From: Blasia pusilla
Lineage: Eukaryota > Marchantiophyta > Marchantiopsida > Blasiales
Length of the DNA stretch: 64,000 bases
Assembly: GCA_050084515.1 (NCBI GenBank)
Contig: CM114273.1
Coordinates: 15,872,001 to 15,936,000, forward strand
Direction of reading: 5' to 3'
Made by a program: the position numbers and the translations under genes. Below the pieces are notes generated by a model. The model had not been told where the DNA came from. It did no database searches and was given only the letters and a program-made list of their open reading frames with translations. Of this stretch, positions 57,980 through 64,000 are shown piece by piece (position 1 is the first letter of the stretch; each line of letters opens with the position of its first letter).

Positions 57980-58738
57980 GTAGTCAATCATCTCGATGTT
58001 TAGATGATATGAGTTCGTTCGGTATCTTGTATGTTTGTGTGTCTATTTGATGACAGCGATGTATGTTGTGTAGGGATATGTATGCGTACGACAATTGTCA
58101 CATTTTTTTATGGATTGATGAGTTTATGGTAGAGCGCCTTTGAGGATATTGTAGAACTAGTGCATGAGGTTGAGGATGATTTGCTAAAGCCTCAGATAAC
58201 CTGAGAGAGTAGGTATTCCCCTTTTTTGGCTCATTTGGAGTTATATAGAGAAACTTACTATTTTGAATGAGTTACCGTTAGAAGTAGAATTAAATTTCCA
58301 CTTTGGGAATTGGTTCTTGACCCCCTACAACAAGTCAAGAACCAAGTAGGTGACATACGAGCATAGGTTATCATGGAGAGAGCTTGAGAGAGGGATAAGG
58401 GTACATCCAAGGAGAGAAAGTTTTGGATCTCATTCTCTCTTTGTTGAAACCTCTTAGCATAAGGGGACGGAGCTATGGTCCTCTTTGCCTTGTGAGGAAC
58501 CCAAGCCTCTCATTATGGGATGGGTATGATTTGACATATGAGAGAGAGAGAGAGAGAGAAAGGGAGATATTGATTTTCTGTGCACAATGTGGAAGATCTT
58601 GATCTAATTGGAGATATTTTGACTTGTGATCGTCTAGATGTTTAGATGTCATAAATTTATATGATATCTTGCATGGTTATGTTTGTATTCCGTAACAACA
58701 ATATATGTTTTGTAACAATGTATGTTCACATGATAGAA
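57980..58738 (+). repeat. 3' terminal repeats b1-a2-b2 of E6
   Basis: b1 (about 57980-58093, ending GCGTACGACA) is separated by 2 bp from a2, which starts TGTCACAT at 58096. a2 carries the (GA)n tract at 58540-58560. b2 (about 58618-58738) repeats GTCTAGATGTTTAGATG...ATATCTTGCATG...ATGTATGTTCACATGATAG. b1 and b2 are diverged but collinear. The order and the 2-bp spacer match E2 and E3. Confidence 0.65.
58540..58560. repeat. (GA)n microsatellite, 21 bp
   Basis: A short GA tract at the site in E6 segment a2 where E4 and E5 carry long tracts on the other strand. Flanked by GGGTATGATTTGACATAT on the left. Confidence 0.9.
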
Positions 58739-58739
58739 C

Positions 58740-60900
58740 ACACAATGACACACAAATACACATTTCTTTAGAGTAACTTCAGTCGAGCCACCTAAGATCA
58801 GAACCTATTTAGATGCATACCCATCTTCAATGCAAACCTCCAAAATATGTGTAATTATTCCATTGACTTTTTTCTTTATTAATTCACCTCTACTATTTCC
58901 CCAACCCCCTAATCTCTTGGAGCAGCCACGCTAATGAGCATAAGATGTATGAAATGAGGACATGACTTGTGGGAGTGATCACTGTTCACCCAAGTTCAAC
59001 GGTTGAATGGAGTGAGGTGGGTGTAAAGAAAAAGATGAACTTCAATAAGTAGGTCATGAATTATGAGCTAGTATGGCACAATAAATAACTATCTTAAGTA
59101 TATGATATACGTTTAGATGACTACGAGTTGTTGCTTGTTCCATGTTAAATGCTGTTGGAAGGAAGTCCCATCGTTCCTCCGTCCATGCTTAAGTGGCCTC
59201 CCATCTAGGATCGTTCATCGAACAAACCGGTTGTATGTCAATTAAGGCGTTCTCAACGTCCCACATCCACTCCCAAAGGGCCCTTGCACAATTGGTTGCG
59301 AACTTTGCGGATTATTAATTGCCTTGAATAGGTTTCGTTCACAAAGAGACTCTCTAACGTTCCGCGCCATCGACGGCGCCATTGTTAGAGTTTCACACAG
59401 CGCCAAAGAACCTACGCCGCATACCTCACTTCCCATTGCCCCTCCCTCTAGATTGCGGCGGCGGAATCAACATATCGTCCGCGCCAGCCTTTTCGTGACT
59501 TTCGTCTTATGTCCCTCATCAGTGAGCGACTGATCGGTCAGCTGTGCAGCTCTTCTCGACTGACACAAAATTGGATGATGGCGAAATGGCGGACAACGTT
59601 TCGTACGTCCGTGTGCCAACAATGGTTCCGCTGCAAACTGAACTCAATGAAGTTACTGAACTGACACAAAATTGGATTGTCGCAGACAAAGGGTGCTCCT
59701 CGGGCTCTCAGGATGGGAAATCGGGAATCATGGCAAAGAGTCTGAAAGAGATAGGGTCTCATAGAGATAGTATCCGTGCGAGCGCAAGAGGACGCCGCGT
59801 CGCCGCGAGAAGCTGACCACTTTTCCCGTGTGGCCAGCGGGCACACGGGCCATCTTGCCAGCACGCCCGATCTGTGCCTGTCGCGGACCGTGGAAGTACC
59901 AAATCCATATGAATATATGAGAATGAATATAAACTTTAATAGAAGCTTGGATGGAAAACCCATCCGGGAACAAACATAATACCCTGAACCCTAAACGTGC
60001 ATAATACCAGATGCTCGGTCACCCACTCTACGGTGTTTAGTATTGTCTACCGCAGTACCTCAGTGCGTCGTGTCACAACCTCCGTCCACACACGCAAGCC
60101 TGTATAGTGTACACCTTTATCGCTGGTCCCTTAACTTCCTCAGTCAGACACGGAGAGGAGCGTCGGAGAAGCACTTCAATGATTGTTGGACTTGGAGGTG
60201 CGCTTCGCCAGTTTTCACCGTAATCATTGGTTGGCTCAAAAGTGAAGGCAGCGATTTTGGGCGGGGACGGCGGGAGGCATGGACGGGGACGGCGGGAGGA
60301 AGGACGGAGAGCGTAGGGGACGAAAAGAGACGTGCTACATGTCGAAACGGAGAGCGTGACGAGAGCTTCGTTTTGATCCAGACCTTGCTGCATGGCGTGA
60401 AGTATTTTTATTTTTATTCATCTTTTTAGAATTCGGTTCATATTAGGGTTCCAAATGTGAATATTAGGGATTAGCTTATTGTCATTTGGAGAAATTTCCC
60501 AAGGTAACGTCCTCTATTCACCCACCCTTCCCCTCCTTTCCCAAGTCCTTTCTTGTTTGTCGTATTTGTCGTTTGTGCTTCTCATTTTGGTTCGATTCAC
60601 GTTTGTATTTGTTACCCCTCCCGTACATACACTTTTCTTCTCATCTATTTTATCTCGAAGGGCCCATGATCTTTTCACACTCTTAGCAACTCTACGTATT
60701 CATGAGTTTATTTTTGGGAGGGGGTTGGGACTAGAAGTCCTAGGTGATGTCGGTAGGTGAGAGTTTATGTTAGAGGGAGCATTACCGTGGGACGGGAAGA
60801 GAGTGGTTTGCCGGGACCGCTCGTTCGAATGGGGATGATAGGAATGTTATTGACGGGGATTGTCGACGATTTTATTGGAGGGGGCCATGTCCTCTTCTTG
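58740..60900. other. Spacer, no gene recognised
   Basis: Several overlapping frames of 60-140 codons between 59240 and 60430 with higher GC than the surroundings, none with a recognisable domain. A repeated CTGA(A)CTGACACAAAATTGGAT occurs near 59557 and 59657. It could contain an unrecognised short host exon. Confidence 0.45.
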
Positions 60901-60905
60901 GTGAG

Positions 60906-63900
60906 TTGCATCCATGCCTCGACCCGCATCGGCTCCGTGTGGGGACCCGTGGGTCGTCTAGTCGGGATACTAAATGCCCATGTTGTCCCGAATTCTTCAC
61001 GTTCAGAATTCGGAACCACTTAGCGGCTAAACATCCCGACTTTGATAGATTTGGATGGGTGGTCCCTCGCCGACCATGGATGCTCTCAGGTGCTTCGCAT
61101 CATCGCCCCTCCCGAGGCATGGGAGTGGTTGAGGTCCCACCAGGCAAAGATTATAGGTTTCTTGAGACCCGTTTTCCCTACCCGAGGTTGTTTCATAGGA
61201 TCCCCCATGCTATTCGGGACGACCTCCGCCACGCATTCCTCCTTTTCCTCGCTAGGATCGCCCTTGATCCTATGGATGAGCTCTCTTGGTACCTACTACT
61301 TCTCCTTCCACGATGGTGTCTTCGTTATACTCGGGGAGGAAGGCCGGTCATAGAAAGGTTATAGCACGCCCGAGACGCCGAGGAGGTGATTGGGAGTCTC
61401 TGCAGAGTGAGTTTGTGGCATTCGCGAGCTAGTAGTTCACCTGGTTTCGGCGGGACGATCCTGGAGCGGCCAGGTTGCGGCGATGTAGGACACTGGGGCG
61501 AGCCTGTGAGTACTCGCGAGATGCACGTGCTCTTCGCCCGATGGACATGGCTCCTTCTTCAGCTGTTACCATCGATGCCCTCCGGAGGCTACATCCTCGT
61601 CCAGCGGTTGACATTCCAGCTTTAGCACGTGACTTCCACCGACACGGCTATATGCCTTGACCCGTCCCTCTTTGCACGGGCACTCGGGACGTTCTCCGAG
61701 GATTGCGGCCGGAGGTTTGTATGGTATGATGTACGAACACCTTCGTGATTGCTTTCTTCCGAGGACACCGCTAGCGGCTTCTCCGAAGTTGCTTCAGGTT
61801 GCCTCTCACCTAGCTCAGGGAGAGTGCCAACAAAGCTGATGGCCCAAGTATTAGGGGCGGGCGACTTTTGGCGTTGTCAAAGGAGGGTGGTGGTATCCGT
61901 CCGATTGCCATAGGTGAGGTGCTCTTGCGGTTGGTGAGTCGTACTCTCGCTTTGCAATTCCGTGAGGCTTTCGATCCACATCCGAGTCCGCATCGTTTGG
62001 AGTTGCCACGCCACCGGATGTGAGACGGTTGCCTTAGGTTTGAGGGCTTGTCTAGATGTACATCCAGTGGGTGGTTCTCCAAGTGGGACGTGGAGAACGC
62101 CTTCAACTCAAGATCTCGGGCTACTATATTCACGAGTTGAGGGACGGGTGGTGGCCCATGGCGAGCCTCATTCCCTTTGTGCAAGCTTTCTATGGGGCCC
62201 CTTCGGCCCTCTATTTCCACCATGGTCGATTCGAGGAGGAGGTCACGGTCTTGGAGTCTGCCACTCGGGACTCGCGTCGGGGTGACCCTCTGGGTGGCGC
62301 GTTGTTTGCTGTGGCTCATTACCGAGCGGTTCTTTCTACGGTGGAGGCTTTCCCGGGTTGCATGTTCCCTTCGTTGGCAGATGATACTCATATTGTTGGT
62401 CATGGAGATCTGGTTGTCCTTGCATTCGAGCACTTTTCAGCACAGTTGGCACGTGTCGGCCTGGCGGTGAAGGTGGGGAAGTGCAAGGCTTGGTCTCCAT
62501 CAGGCCTACGTGATGATCTACATTTACCCGACGGCTTCTTGCGACCTGTCGGAGGGCTTCGAGTCTTGGGAGTACCGCTCGGGAGCCAGGACTTTGTATC
62601 GACTTTCGTGGCAGCGGCTCTTACCGAGGATCTTCTCCACGTTGATGATCTTACGAGGATTGGTGACCCTCAAGTCGCCTTCGGCATTCTCTCTTCTTGT
62701 TTTGCTCGTAGACCTGGTTACCTCACTAGAACTGTCTGGACATCTAGTCACCTTTCTTCCCTATATAGATCCTTTGATAGGAAGCTCATGCAGGTGTTTG
62801 GGGATCTTCTAGGACCCGGCTCCTTAGAGTGCCCCATGGGGGAGTTAGCTCGTAGACAGGCCTCTTGGCCGATTTCTTTTGGTGGAGTAGGTCTTCTCTC
62901 GACCGAGTTAGTGGCGCCCTCCGCTTTTTTAGGGAGTTGGGCCACAGTGGCACCCCTCCTTTGCTCCCGATTTTTGGTTAGAGATAGACCGCTCCTTCTA
63001 CACTACGTCTCCCAGGTCGAGGATGGCTCTTTCCCACTTCAGTCTTCACTCACAGCTTGTAGAGATTCCCTTCGAGTTGAGGCCCGAGCCGTTCTCCCCA
63101 CTTTCTCCTCCTTAGTTACCTCCGGTCGGGCCTGGGCTCCAATCTTCCTTGATGGAAGCCCACTTTGAGGCAGATTTTAGAGGCACTATGTCGGACGGGA
63201 ATATCCCCATGGAGGTTAGGGCCGTGATTCGCTCTTGCTCCGGAAAGGGGGCAGGCTCATGGGTAGGGGCGCGCCCCCTTCTCCAGGCTTTCCGTATCGC
63301 ACCACTTACCTATACCACAGCGATGCGGTTCCGCTTGGGCCTCCCCCAACCATCGGTGGTTGGTTCGACACACTGCGAGTGTCGCCGGAGCCTGGATCCA
63401 CTTGGTGTGCATTTGGCACGTCTGTCGATTGGGGTGAGAGGATAGCCACTCACGATGCAAAGGCGGGATATCATGTTGATTGCTCGGGAGAGTGGCTTCC
63501 ATGTGCAGAGAGAGAGGCACTACTCCATGCGGGATTCCCTCATTCGTGCCGATCTCTACATGACACGTGAGGTGAGGTGGTTGTGGCGGACGTGGTAGTC
63601 ACAGACCCACGCGGGAGGCGGCGAGCCCAAGTGGTGGCCCAAGGGCGAATGCTACTGAGCGGCGGCGGCGGCGGCGAAGAACACACATATCTACAATCGA
63701 CTACACGAGGGACACATCTTCATCCCCCTGGCCATAGAGATGTATGGGGCTATGGGGGAGAGGTTCGACTCGTTCCTTACGGACTGCGCCCATCATCTTC
63801 ACTCGAGAAATGGGTTGTCCTTAGCTATTGCGATTCTCAGATTGTAGGCGCTGGTCTCCATAGCGTTGCAGCGTGCCCAAGCTAATGGGATTTTGCGGCG

Positions 63901-64000
63901 GGCTCAGGCTGTGGGAGACGCCGGCGCTAGAGGCCCACTTAGTAGTAGTCATAGCTCTCTTGTTGTTGCTAATATTGTCTCTGCTGTTGGTGAGTTTCGT
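60906..64000 (+). pseudogene. Non-LTR (LINE-like) reverse transcriptase element, right end beyond window
   Basis: A plus-strand polyprotein in several frames. A C2H2-type finger comes first ('KCPCCPEFFTFRIRNHLAAK', then His; 60975-61034). RT fingers include 'LSWYLLLLLPRWCLR' (near 61285) and 'GGRLLALSKEGGGIRPIAIG' (near 61855). A palm motif 'DVENAFN' survives only in a shifted frame near 62090; then come 'RRGDPLGGALFAVAHYRA' and the active-site 'SLADDTHIVG' (near 62385). The frame at 62056-63168 is open for 370 codons and includes the thumb ('VGLAVKVGKCKAWSP', 'LRVLGVPLGSQDFV'). The C-terminal part has a Cys/His segment ('CECRRSLDPLGVHLARL', near 63380) and 'VADVVVTDP' (near 63585), which looks like an endonuclease core strand. 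Several frameshifts. It resembles RT elements of algae and bryophytes in my memory; the clade is uncertain. Confidence 0.75.

Larger units (their letters stand above)
56280..58738 (+). mobile_element. Decayed Ty3 element E6 (integrase, PHD, b1-a2-b2 end)
   Basis: Plus-strand relative of E3, starting abruptly in the RNase H/integrase spacer ('DEEMVP'). It runs through integrase and PHD finger to the 3' terminal repeats b1 (about 57980-58093), a2 (58096 to about 58617) and b2 (about 58618-58738). The 5' truncation at 56280 coincides with the family L LTR. Confidence 0.75.

Noticed and set aside
59538-60430. Overlapping frames of 90-141 codons on both strands
   Set aside because: They overlap each other on opposite strands, which fits GC-rich sequence rather than genes; no domain found.

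Overview
The window looks like nuclear DNA of a land plant or close streptophyte relative. It has one intron-rich host gene surrounded by plant-type Ty3/gypsy and Ty1/copia retrotransposons, a LINE-like element, long (CT)n/(GA)n tracts and AT-rich spacers. The species cannot be fixed from sequence alone. A DNMT3-type methyltransferase inside a Ty3 element and the moss/alga-like LINE make a non-flowering lineage my weak guess. There is no sign of prokaryotic genes, CRISPR, rRNA or recognisable tRNA.

Layout. (1) 1-4562, minus: left-truncated Ty3 element (E1) with gag, protease remnant and a DNMT3-like pseudogene. (2) 4563-24819, plus: Ty3 element E2, missing protease and DNMT and split by two later insertions. 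These are a nearly full-length Ty3 element E3 (7890-17878, minus, 4-bp target duplication GTTG) and a Ty1/copia element C1 (19415-23863, minus, 5-bp target duplication GGATG). (3) 24820-27930: copia fragments on both strands. (4) 28.1-30.1 kb: AT-rich spacer with a 151-bp tandem duplication. (5) 30462-36322, minus: an apparently intact 15-exon gene for an FGGY-family D-ribulose kinase-like protein of 604 residues, the only convincing host gene. (6) 36.3-51.4 kb: spacer with a Ty3 deletion derivative (E4), a solo copia LTR with 5-bp target duplication and an LTR of another family. (7) 51.4-58.7 kb: decayed Ty3 copies E5 (minus) and E6 (plus) around a third retrotransposon with its own LTR and gag. 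(8) 60.9-64.0 kb: a decayed non-LTR element running off the right edge.

The most interesting system is the Ty3 family (E1-E6). Its inferred order is gag - CCHC knuckle - aspartic protease - DNMT3-like C5-cytosine methyltransferase - linker - RT - RNase H - integrase - PHD finger. It therefore carried a DNA-methylation writer and a histone-tail-reader fold in one polyprotein. Its terminal repeats are unusual: segment 'a' (about 480 bp) occurs alone at the 5' end, while the 3' end reads b1-a2-b2, where b is a 138-bp repeat. This recalls split direct repeats, but the element has a DDE integrase. The promoter region carries an array of hairpins kept between E2 and E3, with one paired base change. 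All copies here are inactivated, and many stops fit CAG to TAG or CGA to TGA, as expected from deamination of methylated cytosine.
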